A DNA stretch of 64,000 nucleotides from Gallionellales bacterium RIFCSPLOWO2_02_FULL_59_110 (GTDB lineage Bacteria > Pseudomonadota > Gammaproteobacteria > Burkholderiales > Gallionellaceae), in contig MGXA01000059.1 of the NCBI GenBank assembly GCA_001801215.1, positions 1-64,000 of the forward strand, written 5' to 3'. The notes under the pieces are model-generated. The model worked only from the letters and a program-made list of their open reading frames with translations, searched no databases and had not been told where the DNA came from. The position numbers and the translations under genes are program-made. Positions 40,263 through 50,079 of this stretch are shown here, piece after piece (the first letter of the stretch is position 1; each line of letters starts with the position of its first letter).

Positions 40263-41648
40263 TCATCGCGTTGCTTCGCTGTCATCGGCGCAGTCGCATG
40301 CTTCCACCTCGTTTCTGATGCCTAGCTTTTTTATTTTTTCCCACAGGTTTTTTCGGCTAATGCCTAATTCGGCAGCGGTTTTATTCATCTGCCACTGATG
40401 TTCATTGAGCATATTCAGAATATGCAGCCTCTCGCAGGCATGCAGATAATTTGCCAGTTTGGCTGTACTCTCTGTGGCTATGCTTGCTTCATTTTGAGGG
40501 GCACAATCGAACAGGTCGCCAGTCATGAGCGTAGTTCTTGCTGTCAGGATACATGCGCGTTCGATGTGATGCTTTAATTCGCGAATGTTGCCTGGCCAGC
40601 CATACGCAAGTAGCGCTGCTTCTGCCGATGGGTGTATGGATTTTTGCTCCTCATCGTGTTGTTCTGCAAATTGCTTGAGAAACATCCCGGCAAACCACAA
40701 AATATCTTCCTTGCGCTCGTTCAACGGCGGGATCTTGAGGTGTATCACGTTGATCCGATAAAACAAATCTTCGCGGAAGGCGCCCTGCTCCGCCATTTTT
40801 TTCAGATCGCGATGCGTCGCGCAAATCAGGCGCAAATTGACCGGAATGGAGGTTTCGCCACCAACACGTACGATGCAGCGCTCCTGAATCGCTCGCAGCA
40901 GCTTGACCTGCATCGATAATGGCATATCGCCGATTTCATCCAGAAACAATGAGCCGCCGTTTGCCTGCTCAAAAAAGCCTTTCTTGGTGCGCGTGGCGCC
41001 GGTAAAAGCTCCCTTTTCATAGCCGAACAATTCAGCTTCCAGCAAACTTTCGGTAATCGCGCCGCAATTGACGGCGACGAAAGGTCTGCCGTCATGCCCC
41101 GGGGAACTGCAATGCAGCTCCTTTGCGACGACCTCCTTGCCGACGCCGGATTCTCCGGTAATTAATATGGTGTTCGCATGGCTGGAAAGGCGCGGCAGCG
41201 CATCCGCGATGCGCCGCATCTCCGCAGAAATGCCCAACACGCTCGAACGCTGGGAAATTTGATTTGCCTGCGCCGATTTCGATAGCGAACGGATTTTTTC
41301 CAGCAGCAGATCGAGATCGAACGGCTTGGTGATATAGTCTTCGGCGCCCTGTTTGAGCAGCTCGACAGCGGTATCGATCGAGCCGTATCCGGTGATGAAA
41401 ATAAAGGGCGGCAGCGGCAAACCCGTCAGTTTCAGTTGTGCAAACAGCTCCATGCCGGAAGCATCGCCCAGGCGAATATCGCTGATGGCGACGGCATATT
41501 TTTTCTTCCCTATGCTGGCCAGGGCGCTGGCGGCCGTTTGGTGCCAGTCGCAGGCAAAACCCTCCAACTCAAAGCGGTCGCACAGCGACTCGCCCATGAT
41601 CGGGTCGTCTTCAACCAGACACAGGCGTAGGGCGGTTGTCGCACTCAT
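40263..41648 (-). CDS. Sigma-54-dependent response regulator (NtrC/AioR/ArxR-like)
   Basis: REC ([31 protein letters not shown]); AAA+ GESGVGKE and GAFTGA; C-terminal Fis-type HTH. Confidence 0.93.
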   Translation of the reverse strand: MSATTALRLCLVEDDPIMGESLCDRFELEGFACDWHQTAASALASIGKKKYAVAISDIRLGDASGMELFAQLKLTGLPLPPFIFITGYGSIDTAVELLKQGAEDYITKPFDLDLLLEKIRSLSKSAQANQISQRSSVLGISAEMRRIADALPRLSSHANTILITGESGVGKEVVAKELHCSSPGHDGRPFVAVNCGAITESLLEAELFGYEKGAFTGATRTKKGFFEQANGGSLFLDEIGDMPLSMQVKLLRAIQERCIVRVGGETSIPVNLRLICATHRDLKKMAEQGAFREDLFYRINVIHLKIPPLNERKEDILWFAGMFLKQFAEQHDEEQKSIHPSAEAALLAYGWPGNIRELKHHIERACILTARTTLMTGDLFDCAPQNEASIATESTAKLANYLHACERLHILNMLNEHQWQMNKTAAELGISRKNLWEKIKKLGIRNEVEACDCADDSEATR

Positions 41649-43090
41649 GCGTGCATCTCCACAGGCAAGGTTACGGAAAACTGGGTTTCCCCCGGCTGGC
41701 TTTGCATGGTTATCATCCCGTTCAATTGCGATACGATTTGATAGGTCATCCATAGCCCCAAGCCATAGCCCTCTTCACGTCCTGTGGCAAAAGGCTCGAA
41801 CAGGTAATCCATCTGTTCCTGCCCGATGTGCTTGCCGTCATTTTTAACGCCGATGATCAGGCTGCCGCAATCGTAGCAAATATGACAATGCACATAATTC
41901 TCGCTTGCCTGAATGGCATTCAGCAGCAGGTTTATAAGCACTTGGCGCACCATGGTCGAGGGCAGCGGCAAAGTTTCCACGATGTCGTTTTCCCAAACGA
42001 GTTCTGCCGATTTATCGTACGCATTCGCCAGCACCAGGGTGCGTGTGTCTTCAATATCCTGCACGGTGAGGGGATGACTCTGAAGTTTGGCTTCCACCAG
42101 CAATGCGCCGATAATGTTCTTGATTTGCAGCAGGCCCCGCTCCAGCAGAGATATGGTTTTCTGCATTTGCGGATCCATGCTGCCATGCCTTTTAGCGGTG
42201 TTGATGGCATTGAGCATTCCGCCCAGCGGATTGTTGATTTCATGCGCTATGCCTGCGGTCAACCGCCCTACTGCGGCCAGGCGTTCGGAAATGAGAACCT
42301 GTTTTTCCAGGCTCTCCTTGTGTTTCAAGTCGCACAACATGCGCTTGAACGCGCCGCTCATGCGGCCGATTTCGTCGCTGGATTCATATAAGCGAAACTC
42401 CTCCGGCTCGGGCAATGATGAGCCCGCACCCACTTTCGCCATGCTGCTGGAAAGCTGGGTAAGCGGCAACGCCATGCGCCATGCCCAGAACCAGGACAGC
42501 GGCAGCAATATTGCCGCCACGATCAGCGTGGTATAAACGGAGCGCCAGGCGATGTCGTAAAAGTGCGGCAGGAACGTCGAACTGGAATAGCCCATCACGA
42601 GCGTGCCCAAAAACACTTCATCGGAAACGATCGGGGTCACCATATAGGATTTGCCGGATTGCACGATTTCCACCGCTCTGGGGGCGCCCTCGCGGTGTTT
42701 GGATATGACCGAATTCAATTGGGACAAGCGGGGATAGATGCGCGCAAATGCCGCAAGGGCGGGATGCTGTTTCGGATGCGAGGAAACATAAACCTGCTGT
42801 TGCGCATCCAGGATCAGGATTTCATCGATGACGTAACCGCTCTTTTCGCCGGACGATTGCAGGGGCGAGGCGATGGCTTCATACGCGCGCCACACATCGT
42901 CCCGCAGCAACAGCGGCTTGAGCGAATGGGTCAGAATCCGGCTCACTCGCTCGGCGTTCTGCTGCGCATCATATTTCAGATCGTGATAAATTCCGTACAT
43001 CAGCGAGCCGGAAACCGCAATGGCGGTAATGGCGATCAGCAGGCTGGTGCGGAGGGGGATTTTATAGCGTAAACTGAGGTTGCGAAACAT
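41645..43090 (-). CDS. Membrane sensor histidine kinase (AioS/ArxS-like)
   Basis: Two TM segments and periplasmic loop, HAMP, HisKA AGIAHEINNPLGGML, HATPase; 4-bp overlap with the regulator gene. Confidence 0.9.
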   Translation of the reverse strand: MFRNLSLRYKIPLRTSLLIAITAIAVSGSLMYGIYHDLKYDAQQNAERVSRILTHSLKPLLLRDDVWRAYEAIASPLQSSGEKSGYVIDEILILDAQQQVYVSSHPKQHPALAAFARIYPRLSQLNSVISKHREGAPRAVEIVQSGKSYMVTPIVSDEVFLGTLVMGYSSSTFLPHFYDIAWRSVYTTLIVAAILLPLSWFWAWRMALPLTQLSSSMAKVGAGSSLPEPEEFRLYESSDEIGRMSGAFKRMLCDLKHKESLEKQVLISERLAAVGRLTAGIAHEINNPLGGMLNAINTAKRHGSMDPQMQKTISLLERGLLQIKNIIGALLVEAKLQSHPLTVQDIEDTRTLVLANAYDKSAELVWENDIVETLPLPSTMVRQVLINLLLNAIQASENYVHCHICYDCGSLIIGVKNDGKHIGQEQMDYLFEPFATGREEGYGLGLWMTYQIVSQLNGMITMQSQPGETQFSVTLPVEMHA

Positions 43091-43091
43091 G

Positions 43092-43937
43092 CTAGTCGCC
43101 CAGCTTGCGGACCATATAGGCGACGCTGTCGAACATTTTGTCGTTGCCGGGGACGAAGCCATCCAGATTCAGCAGCGCCAGCAGTTTCCTGCCTTCTTCT
43201 TCGTTCTGCATGGCCAGCAGGGCGCTGCGCAAGGCATCCGCATCCGCCTTGGCCAAGCCTTTGCGCACCACGAATGGCGGAAAACCAAAATCCTGGGACT
43301 TCCAGACGATGCGCGTCTGCGCTGTCAGCTCAGGCCGCAATAGCACCAGGGAATCCCAGATGTAGCCGTCTACCGCACCGCCATGCGCCAATTCGGAAGC
43401 CACCGCCTCAACGACTTTGCTGTGGGACCAGGTAAAGAAAGCCTTGCCGAAAAAGGAGTTGGGCTGCTGTTTCAGAAGGCTGAGTTGATACAAAGGAACC
43501 AGATAGCCGGAGTTGGAATCGGGGTCGGAAAAGGCGAACAGCTTGCCTTTCAAATCGGCAATCGAACTGGTTTTCCGGTCTGCTGCCGGAACGATCAGAT
43601 AAGACTGGTAAACGGGTTCACCTTTATAGACGGGCACCGCCAGAAGCCGCAGATCCTTGGTGTTGGTGATGTAAGGGTAGCTGCACAACCATGCCGAATC
43701 GAGCTTGCCGTTTTGCAGCAAGGTCACGATTTCCCGGTAGTTGGCACGTTGTACGAACGATACGGGACGCTTCAGTCGGTTTTGCAGATAGTGCTGCCAT
43801 GCATGAACAAATGCCGTCTGATCCTCCAGTAACACTGCGGACAAACCTATGCGCAGCGGGGCGGGTTCGGCGGCCAGAAGATTGGCCGGGCCGCACAGGG
43901 CCCAGCATAGTAGCGCCAGTTTTATCCAATGTTGCAT
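43092..43937 (-). CDS. PhnD-type periplasmic oxyanion-binding protein (AioX/ArxX-like)
   Basis: Signal peptide; LRIGLSAVLLEDQTAFVHAWQHYLQNRLKRPVSFVQRANYREIVTLLQNGKLDSAWLCSYPYI; adjacent to HK and RR genes. Confidence 0.85.
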   Translation of the reverse strand: MQHWIKLALLCWALCGPANLLAAEPAPLRIGLSAVLLEDQTAFVHAWQHYLQNRLKRPVSFVQRANYREIVTLLQNGKLDSAWLCSYPYITNTKDLRLLAVPVYKGEPVYQSYLIVPAADRKTSSIADLKGKLFAFSDPDSNSGYLVPLYQLSLLKQQPNSFFGKAFFTWSHSKVVEAVASELAHGGAVDGYIWDSLVLLRPELTAQTRIVWKSQDFGFPPFVVRKGLAKADADALRSALLAMQNEEEGRKLLALLNLDGFVPGNDKMFDSVAYMVRKLGD

Positions 43938-44031
43938 TTGAGTTCCACGAATGATAATGATAACCAAGCGATTCAGTATAGCCGAGATTGTTTACCGTTG
44001 TGGCCGCGAATCCAAGGTGGGCAAAGGACTG

Positions 44032-44045
44032 TTACAGTTCTGTAA
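44032..44045. promoter_or_regulatory. Palindrome upstream of the ferredoxin/oxidoreductase operon
   Basis: TTACAG-TT-CTGTAA in the arxX-arxB' intergenic region. Confidence 0.35.
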
Positions 44046-44073
44046 TGTCTTTTTTGCAGCCGAGGAACAAATC

Positions 44074-44089
44074 GTTACCGGGCGGTAAC
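44074..44089. promoter_or_regulatory. Candidate enhancer (UAS) for the sigma-54 activator
   Basis: GTTACCG-GG-CGGTAAC, about 145 bp upstream of the candidate -24/-12 promoter at 44228. Confidence 0.45.
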
Positions 44090-44227
44090 TTGATATGAAA
44101 TGTTACTTTGCACATACAGGTTTTGCGTCCGGCCACATAATGTTGCTTGGATCAGTCATGTTTTCGAATAGTTTCAACTGTGCCAAAATTTGGCGAAAAC
44201 ACAGCCTGTTCGTGATTATATTCATGC

Positions 44228-44242
44228 TGGCGCGTTTTGTGC
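44228..44242 (+). promoter_or_regulatory. Candidate sigma-54 promoter for the ferredoxin gene
   Basis: TGGCGCGTTTTGTGC: GG-N10-GC, near TGGCACG-N4-TTGC. Confidence 0.5.
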
Positions 44243-44275
44243 GAGAGGGCTTAAGCAATCATCGTCTGTTCTGCC

Positions 44276-45466
44276 ATGCCTGACCAGGAAATACAATACA
44301 AGAAGCTGCGCGAGGAGCGTCCTTTGGGCTTGCGCGAGGATGCGTGCCTCGTGCTGCGCGCTCCCCGCTATGCTACATGCCGTGCCTGCGAGACCGCATG
44401 CCCTGTGCAAGCTATCAAGGTGGGAGAGATCACGTTCGAACTGGGCGACGCCTGCATCGACTGCGGGCGTTGCGCCGCCGCCTGCCCGATGGGGGCGCTG
44501 GGCCTTCCCGGTTTCGTGGTACCGGAGGTCAAGCCAGTTCAGGGCGAGCTGTCCTCCGCTAAACCCGTCCCGGTAGAGTGCTGGAAAGTGCCCGCAGAGT
44601 CGTCTTTGCCTGATGCGGTGCGCGTCCCATGCACAGGGGGGTTGAGCACAGGTCGCTTGGTGGAGTTGGCAGCCGCTGCCGGGGATCGCCCGGTGCAGAT
44701 ATGGGATCGGGGCTGGTGCGCCGCGTGCCGCGCCGGGGGTGGCCCGGAGCACCCGGTTAGCGGGGCACTGGAAGCGGCCCGGGGCCTGTTGGCTGGAGCA
44801 GGCGTGCGCCCCGAAAAGTTGCCCGGAATAGCGTTCATGCCTCTGCCCGCGCAACTCATGCCCGCCGAGATTCCCTCTTCCACGAGCCAGCAGACTTTAA
44901 GCCGCCGTGGGTTTTTTTCGGCGTTCATGCGGGAGACGACGGCAGCCATCGACCAGGTGCGGCCGCTGGCACCCAAAAGCGAAATCCGGCGTAAACGAGG
45001 TTTCGAGCGCACCCCCATGCCTTCCCGTGAACGTGAGCGCCTACTCCTCGGGTTGAGTATTCTTGGCAAAAGCACGGACAAGCCTCCCCCCAGTGAGGCA
45101 TTCTACCGGGTGCAGATCAGCCAGGCCTGCCGCAGCCACAACATATGCGTCGGCATTTGCCCAACGGGCGCCTTGGATATTTATGAGGAAGATGCCCAAA
45201 ACGGGGTGGTTTTCGATTCTTACCTGTGTATCGGCTGCGGTCAATGCGTAACAGTTTGCCCTGAAAGCGCCATCGAGTTATCACCAAACGGTAACGACCT
45301 GATGACAATCGGGCAGCTTCGGCTGACCCGCTTCGGCGTGCAGGATTGCCCGGTGTGCGGCCAGACCTTTACCGCGCAAGGTGGCTCAGACTGCTGCCCC
45401 CAGTGCGCCAAGCGCCGCCAACTGGCCAGTTCGGCGTTTGCCAGCCTGTTCGGAAACAACCGCTGA
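44276..45466 (+). CDS. Multi-[4Fe-4S] ferredoxin-like protein (ArxB'-like)
   Basis: CRACETACPVQAI, CIDCGRCAAACPMGAL, internal SRRGFFSAF, CRSHNICVGICPTGAL, CIGCGQCVTVCPESAI, CPVCGQTF...CCPQC. Confidence 0.85.
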   Translation: MPDQEIQYKKLREERPLGLREDACLVLRAPRYATCRACETACPVQAIKVGEITFELGDACIDCGRCAAACPMGALGLPGFVVPEVKPVQGELSSAKPVPVECWKVPAESSLPDAVRVPCTGGLSTGRLVELAAAAGDRPVQIWDRGWCAACRAGGGPEHPVSGALEAARGLLAGAGVRPEKLPGIAFMPLPAQLMPAEIPSSTSQQTLSRRGFFSAFMRETTAAIDQVRPLAPKSEIRRKRGFERTPMPSRERERLLLGLSILGKSTDKPPPSEAFYRVQISQACRSHNICVGICPTGALDIYEEDAQNGVVFDSYLCIGCGQCVTVCPESAIELSPNGNDLMTIGQLRLTRFGVQDCPVCGQTFTAQGGSDCCPQCAKRRQLASSAFASLFGNNR

Positions 45467-45475
45467 AGAGTTATC

Positions 45476-45490
45476 TGGCACACTCCTTGC
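45476..45490 (+). promoter_or_regulatory. Sigma-54 -24/-12 promoter of the molybdoenzyme operon
   Basis: TGGCACACTCCTTGC matches TGGCACG-N4-TTGC with correct GG-N10-GC spacing. Confidence 0.8.
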
Positions 45491-45572
45491 GTAATTAACC
45501 TCTGCCCTAGTCGCAACGATCCGATTTAGATCGGAAGACTGGGTATTACTTTAAACCAAGGAGGATTACTGA

Positions 45573-48071
45573 ATGAACATCCTGAATACCCTGATTACCC
45601 GACGCCGTTTCCTGCAGGCCGCCGGGGCAACCAGCGCCGGGGCAGTGGCTCTGGGCAGCGGCAAGATCGGCGGCTTTGCCACCCTGTCTGAAGCCCAGGC
45701 AGCGGCGCCCGAGGCATCTGGCGGCGCAACGGTGACCAAGAGCATTTGCGGTCAATGTCCGGCTCGTTGCGGCATTGACATCTACAACACCAATGGCCGC
45801 GTCCACGCAATTTACGGCAACAACGACCACCCGATCGCCAATGGCAAGGGTTGCCCCAAGATGCACCTCGGCACCTACATGCTCTACGATCCGGATCGTT
45901 TCAAGGGCCCGATGAAGCGCACCAACCCCAACAAGGGGCGCAACGAGGATCCCAAGTTTGTGCCCATTTCCTGGGACGAAGCCTACAAGACGGTGGCCGA
46001 TCGCCTGAATAACCTGCGCGACAAGGGCGAATCGCACAAGTTCGGTTTGTTCTTCGGCCGCGGCTGGGGCGCTACTGACGTGGGTCTCACCATCGTGCCG
46101 TTCGGCGAACTGTACGGTTCCCCCAATGCGCCTATCGGTCACTCCTCCATCTGTTCCGATGGTTCCGTGCTGGCCAAGCAGTGCACCGACGGCAATGCTT
46201 CCTATTCCTCCTACGACTATCGTCATTCCAACTACCTGCTGATATTCGGCGCGAACTTCCTGGAAGCCTTCCGCCCCTACAACAATAACCTGCAGGTTTG
46301 GGGTTACATCCGTGGCGTGAAGACCCCCAAGACCCGCGTGACTTACGTGGATGTGCACATGAACCAGACCGCAGCAGCAGCCGACCGCGCGCTTCTCGTC
46401 AAGCCCGGCACCGACGGCGCTCTGGCGCTGGCCATCGCGCATGTAATTCTCACCGAGGGCCTGTGGGAAAAGAGCTTCGTTGGCGACTTCAAGGACGGTG
46501 CCAACCTGTTCAAGACCGGCCAGACGCTCGACCCGGCCAGCTTCAACGAAAAATGGGTCAAGGGCCTGATCGAGTGGTGGAACGCGGAACTCAAGGATCG
46601 CACCCCGAAATGGGCCGCAGGAGTGACCACCATTGCCGAGGATCTAATCACCCAGACGGCGCGCGAGTTTGGCTCCACACGCCCGGCGATCGCCCTGTTC
46701 GAGCGCGGCGCTCACGTGCACAGCAACGGCGTGTTGAACGGCATGGCGATCCACTCGCTGAATGCGCTGGTCGGCTCCCTGTTCGCCGAAGGCGGCCTGG
46801 GTTACCAGATGGGGCCTTCCTATGGTCCGTCGCCTGCCAATGCCGCCGACTACATGGACGACTACGCCAAGAACGGCCCGCACAAGAAAATGCCGCGCAT
46901 CGACCTGAAAGGGCACGAAGACGGCTATCTGATGGCCAAAAACATGATCCAGGAAGTGGGCAAAAACCACCTGTCCGGCAAGGCCGGCTACAAGCTCGAT
47001 ACGGCATTGTTCTACATGACCAACCCGGTCTTCTCGACCCCCAATGCGAAAAACGAGTGGGAAGAAGCCGTGAAGACGATGTTTGTCATCGATACTTCGC
47101 CGTTCCCGAGCGAAGTCGCCATGATGGCCGACATCATCCTGCCGGACAACACCTACATCGAACGCTATCAGGATGCGCCAACCTATCCGTTCCAGGGCTT
47201 CCCTCTGGCCCAGCTGCGCGTACCGGCGATCAAACCCCTGTACGATACCCGAACCTTTGGCGATTCGTTGATCGCGATCGGCAGCCTCATCAAGGGACCG
47301 ACGAGCGAGTATTTCAAGAAGCTGGAAAGCGCCGAGAATATCGTGCGCCACCTGGCCAAGGGCTTCGAAAAAGACCCGGGCGACAACGGCGTCAAGGATT
47401 TCGAGACCTGGAAGGCCAAGGGCTGCTGGTTCAAGAAACCGTACGTCTACCGCCAGGTGCGCGGCGAGTTCCTGAAGTGGGACGGCAAGGGCTACAACAA
47501 TCCGATGAGCGCCGAAGACGTCAAGAAGGATCTGCTCATGACAGATTCGGGCAAGTTCGAGTTTGTGTCTTCCTACATGGAGCACAAGAAGGACTGGGTA
47601 CTCGCCAAGACCGGTCGCGATCCCGTCAAGTACAACATGCCGCACTGGGAAGAGCCCAAGTACACCGGCGGGGGCGACGTGCACTTCATCTCCCCGAAGA
47701 CCGCGATGCATGCGGAAGGGCGCGGCGGCAACATCCCGCACGCCATTACCCTGCTCCAGCCTGCTGCCGGCGGCAACAAGGGCGCTCTGGCGGAAATTCA
47801 TCCGAGTTTGGCCAGCGCCAAGGGCATCAAGGATGGCGGCCGCATCAAGATCAAGTCTGCCGTGGGCGAAATCATCGCAACCGCGCGCGTCACCGAGCTG
47901 ACCCGTCCTGACACCATCGTGCTGCCGTTCGAGCATGGTCACTGGGCATGGGGCCGCTGGGCCAAGGCGCTGGGCGGTTCGCACGTGGACGAAATCGTGC
48001 CGCAACAGTCGGATCGCATTTCCGGTATGTGCAACTACTACACCGGCAAGGTGACGGTAGAGCGCGCATAA
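45573..48071 (+). CDS. arxA: Tat-exported molybdopterin oxidoreductase, candidate anaerobic arsenite oxidase catalytic subunit ArxA
   Basis: Tat signal TRRRFLQAAGAT; [4Fe-4S] motif CGQCPARCGIDIY...GKGCPK; FGRGWG (46053-46070); HSSICSDGS Mo-ligand region; operon partners and divergent XSR genes. Confidence 0.75.
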   Translation: MNILNTLITRRRFLQAAGATSAGAVALGSGKIGGFATLSEAQAAAPEASGGATVTKSICGQCPARCGIDIYNTNGRVHAIYGNNDHPIANGKGCPKMHLGTYMLYDPDRFKGPMKRTNPNKGRNEDPKFVPISWDEAYKTVADRLNNLRDKGESHKFGLFFGRGWGATDVGLTIVPFGELYGSPNAPIGHSSICSDGSVLAKQCTDGNASYSSYDYRHSNYLLIFGANFLEAFRPYNNNLQVWGYIRGVKTPKTRVTYVDVHMNQTAAAADRALLVKPGTDGALALAIAHVILTEGLWEKSFVGDFKDGANLFKTGQTLDPASFNEKWVKGLIEWWNAELKDRTPKWAAGVTTIAEDLITQTAREFGSTRPAIALFERGAHVHSNGVLNGMAIHSLNALVGSLFAEGGLGYQMGPSYGPSPANAADYMDDYAKNGPHKKMPRIDLKGHEDGYLMAKNMIQEVGKNHLSGKAGYKLDTALFYMTNPVFSTPNAKNEWEEAVKTMFVIDTSPFPSEVAMMADIILPDNTYIERYQDAPTYPFQGFPLAQLRVPAIKPLYDTRTFGDSLIAIGSLIKGPTSEYFKKLESAENIVRHLAKGFEKDPGDNGVKDFETWKAKGCWFKKPYVYRQVRGEFLKWDGKGYNNPMSAEDVKKDLLMTDSGKFEFVSSYMEHKKDWVLAKTGRDPVKYNMPHWEEPKYTGGGDVHFISPKTAMHAEGRGGNIPHAITLLQPAAGGNKGALAEIHPSLASAKGIKDGGRIKIKSAVGEIIATARVTELTRPDTIVLPFEHGHWAWGRWAKALGGSHVDEIVPQQSDRISGMCNYYTGKVTVERA

Positions 48072-48103
48072 CCGGGACTAATGAGAATTAAGGAGATATA
48101 GCT

Positions 48104-48868
48104 ATGGCTAAATGGGGAATGGTAATTGACCTGGAAAAATGCACCGGGTGTCAGGCTTGCAGCACCGCCTGCCAGATGGAGAACAACCGCCTGCCCGGCG
48201 AAAACTACCAGGATGTGTTGTATTACACGGAAGGCAAGCAACCTACGCCGACCCTGAAATGGTTTCCGCGGCCTTGCATGCATTGCGAGGAACCTTCGTG
48301 TTTGCATGTGTGCCCGACCAAGGCCACTTTCAAAACCGCGGATGGGGTGGTGCTCATCGACTGGAACAAGTGTATCGGCTGCAAGTTCTGCATGATCGCC
48401 TGCCCGTACGGTGTGCGTTTCTACACCGACGAGAAGCCGCTCATCGAACCCAATATCAAGGATGTCTTCAAGGGATCGGGCGACCTGTCCTGGAATCCGC
48501 CGTATAAGGGCCCGCAGCAGGACAACGCACACGGCGTCGGCATCCAGCCGAATGGCGTGGTGTCCAAGTGCACCTTCTGCTACCACAAAATCAGCAAGGC
48601 GCCTGCCGGCACTGCCAATCTGACCAACGAGGACGAGGCAACACGCGAGTTCACGCCGGCCTGTGTGCGCACTTGTGCGCCCACAGCCCGCTACTTCGGC
48701 GACCTCGACAACCCCAATTCGGAAGTCAGCCGCATGATTTCGTCGAAGAAGGGCACTCGCCTGCTGGAGCACACGGGCAACAAGCCCCAGGTGTATTACG
48801 TGACTGGTTCCGGCGCGGGCGGCGGGGCAGCGGTGCCCATGGGCCGCAACGGCATCAACAAGGTATAA
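48104..48868 (+). CDS. arxB: [4Fe-4S] electron-transfer subunit (ArxB-like)
   Basis: CTGCQACSTACQ-type cysteine clusters (CTGCQACSTACQMENN, CMHCEEPSCLHVCPTKA, CIGCKFCMIACPYGVR, CTFCYHK). Confidence 0.8.
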   Translation: MAKWGMVIDLEKCTGCQACSTACQMENNRLPGENYQDVLYYTEGKQPTPTLKWFPRPCMHCEEPSCLHVCPTKATFKTADGVVLIDWNKCIGCKFCMIACPYGVRFYTDEKPLIEPNIKDVFKGSGDLSWNPPYKGPQQDNAHGVGIQPNGVVSKCTFCYHKISKAPAGTANLTNEDEATREFTPACVRTCAPTARYFGDLDNPNSEVSRMISSKKGTRLLEHTGNKPQVYYVTGSGAGGGAAVPMGRNGINKV

Positions 48869-48880
48869 GGAGAAAAAACT

Positions 48881-50014
48881 ATGACTACGCAAGTTGAAGC
48901 AAAAGGGCCGGTCGGTATGGCCATGATGGCGGGCGTTGCCGGGCTGGTGATCAGTTTGGGCATTGTCTTCAGTAATCTCATGTCCAGCGGTCATGCCTCC
49001 TTTAACACCGGCAGCAACGGTGTGACCTGGGGGCTGCCCGTGGTGAACTACGTGTTCTTCGTACTCACCTCGACGGGATTGACCTTCGTGGCCTCGCTGG
49101 CCATGGTGTTCGGGTTCAAGGAGTTCTACCCGATCGCCAAGCGCTGTGTCTGGCTGGCGGTGGTGACGCTGATCGCAGGTTTCGCCTCGCTGGCGCTGGA
49201 AATCGGCCACCCGTTCCGCATGCTGTGGGCGATTCCCCTGTCGTTCCAGTATCTGTCGCCGCTTAACTGGATGGGCGTGTTCTACCTGGCCTATCTGGTG
49301 CTGCTGCTGCTCAAATTCCAGAAGGTGAACGCCAACGACTGGGACAGCAGCGGTTCGCGCACTCTGGGCATTGCCTCCTTCGTCGCCGTGGTTATCGCCC
49401 ACGGCACGCTGGGCGGCGTGTTCGGCGCGATGATCATGCGTCCGATGTGGTATGGCCCTCTGGTGCCCATTTACTTCCTCCTCACGGCGGCAGTATCGGG
49501 TGCGGCTTTTGCGGTGCTGATTACCTACCTGACCTACGGCAGCGCCGGCAACATGCCAGAGAAGGTGCGCAATCTCATGGCCGGCTCCATGTCCAAGGTG
49601 TTCGCCGCCGTTCTGGCGGTAGTCATCCTGGCGGTCGTTTCGCGCACTGTGATCGGCCTGTGGACCAACGCCGACGGTATGCAGGTGTGGGATCACGTCG
49701 TGGCTTCGCCCTGGTACTGGATCGAAATCGTTCTGATGGTGGCGGCATTCCTGATGCTGGTTAACGGCAGTTCGCCGATGTTGCCCGCCCTCATGGTGAT
49801 CGTCTCGCTGTTCATCGGGCGCTACGAGTTCATCATTTCCGGCCAGTTGGTTCCGCTGTTCAAGGGCTCCTGGGTGCCGGGGCTGATTCAGTACACACCC
49901 TCGCTCACCGAGTGGATGACGACTCTGGTGGCGTTTTCCATCGCTCTCGCTGGATGGGCGGTAGGCGAGAAAATGCTGAATCTTGCCGCAGCACCAGAGG
50001 GGAAGAATTCGTAA
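48881..50014 (+). CDS. arxC: NrfD/PsrC-family membrane anchor, quinol-interacting (ArxC-like)
   Basis: NrfD-family multi-TM protein following the FeS subunit. Confidence 0.8.
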   Translation: MTTQVEAKGPVGMAMMAGVAGLVISLGIVFSNLMSSGHASFNTGSNGVTWGLPVVNYVFFVLTSTGLTFVASLAMVFGFKEFYPIAKRCVWLAVVTLIAGFASLALEIGHPFRMLWAIPLSFQYLSPLNWMGVFYLAYLVLLLLKFQKVNANDWDSSGSRTLGIASFVAVVIAHGTLGGVFGAMIMRPMWYGPLVPIYFLLTAAVSGAAFAVLITYLTYGSAGNMPEKVRNLMAGSMSKVFAAVLAVVILAVVSRTVIGLWTNADGMQVWDHVVASPWYWIEIVLMVAAFLMLVNGSSPMLPALMVIVSLFIGRYEFIISGQLVPLFKGSWVPGLIQYTPSLTEWMTTLVAFSIALAGWAVGEKMLNLAAAPEGKNS

Positions 50015-50043
50015 GATACACCTCCCAGTGTCAAACGAAGCTG

Positions 50044-50079
50044 CCGGATAAAGGGGAAACCCTTTATCCGGTTTTTTTT
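50044..50079 (+). terminator. Strong intrinsic terminator between arxC-like and chaperone genes
   Basis: CCGGATAAAGGG-GAAA-CCCTTTATCCGG then TTTTTTTT. Confidence 0.92.

Noticed and set aside
48038-49696. 552-aa minus-strand ORF opposite the FeS/NrfD genes
   Set aside because: Shadow ORF of high-GC coding DNA; His/Gln/Ala/Arg-rich with no recognisable domain, while the plus strand encodes clear NrfD and FeS proteins.
45573-50014. Naming the molybdoenzyme genes as polysulfide/thiosulfate reductase (psrABC/phsABC)
   Set aside because: Subunit layout fits, but the GRGWG motif, ferredoxin partner and XSR-type divergent sensor fit Arx better. Kept as the main alternative because phylogeny could not be run.
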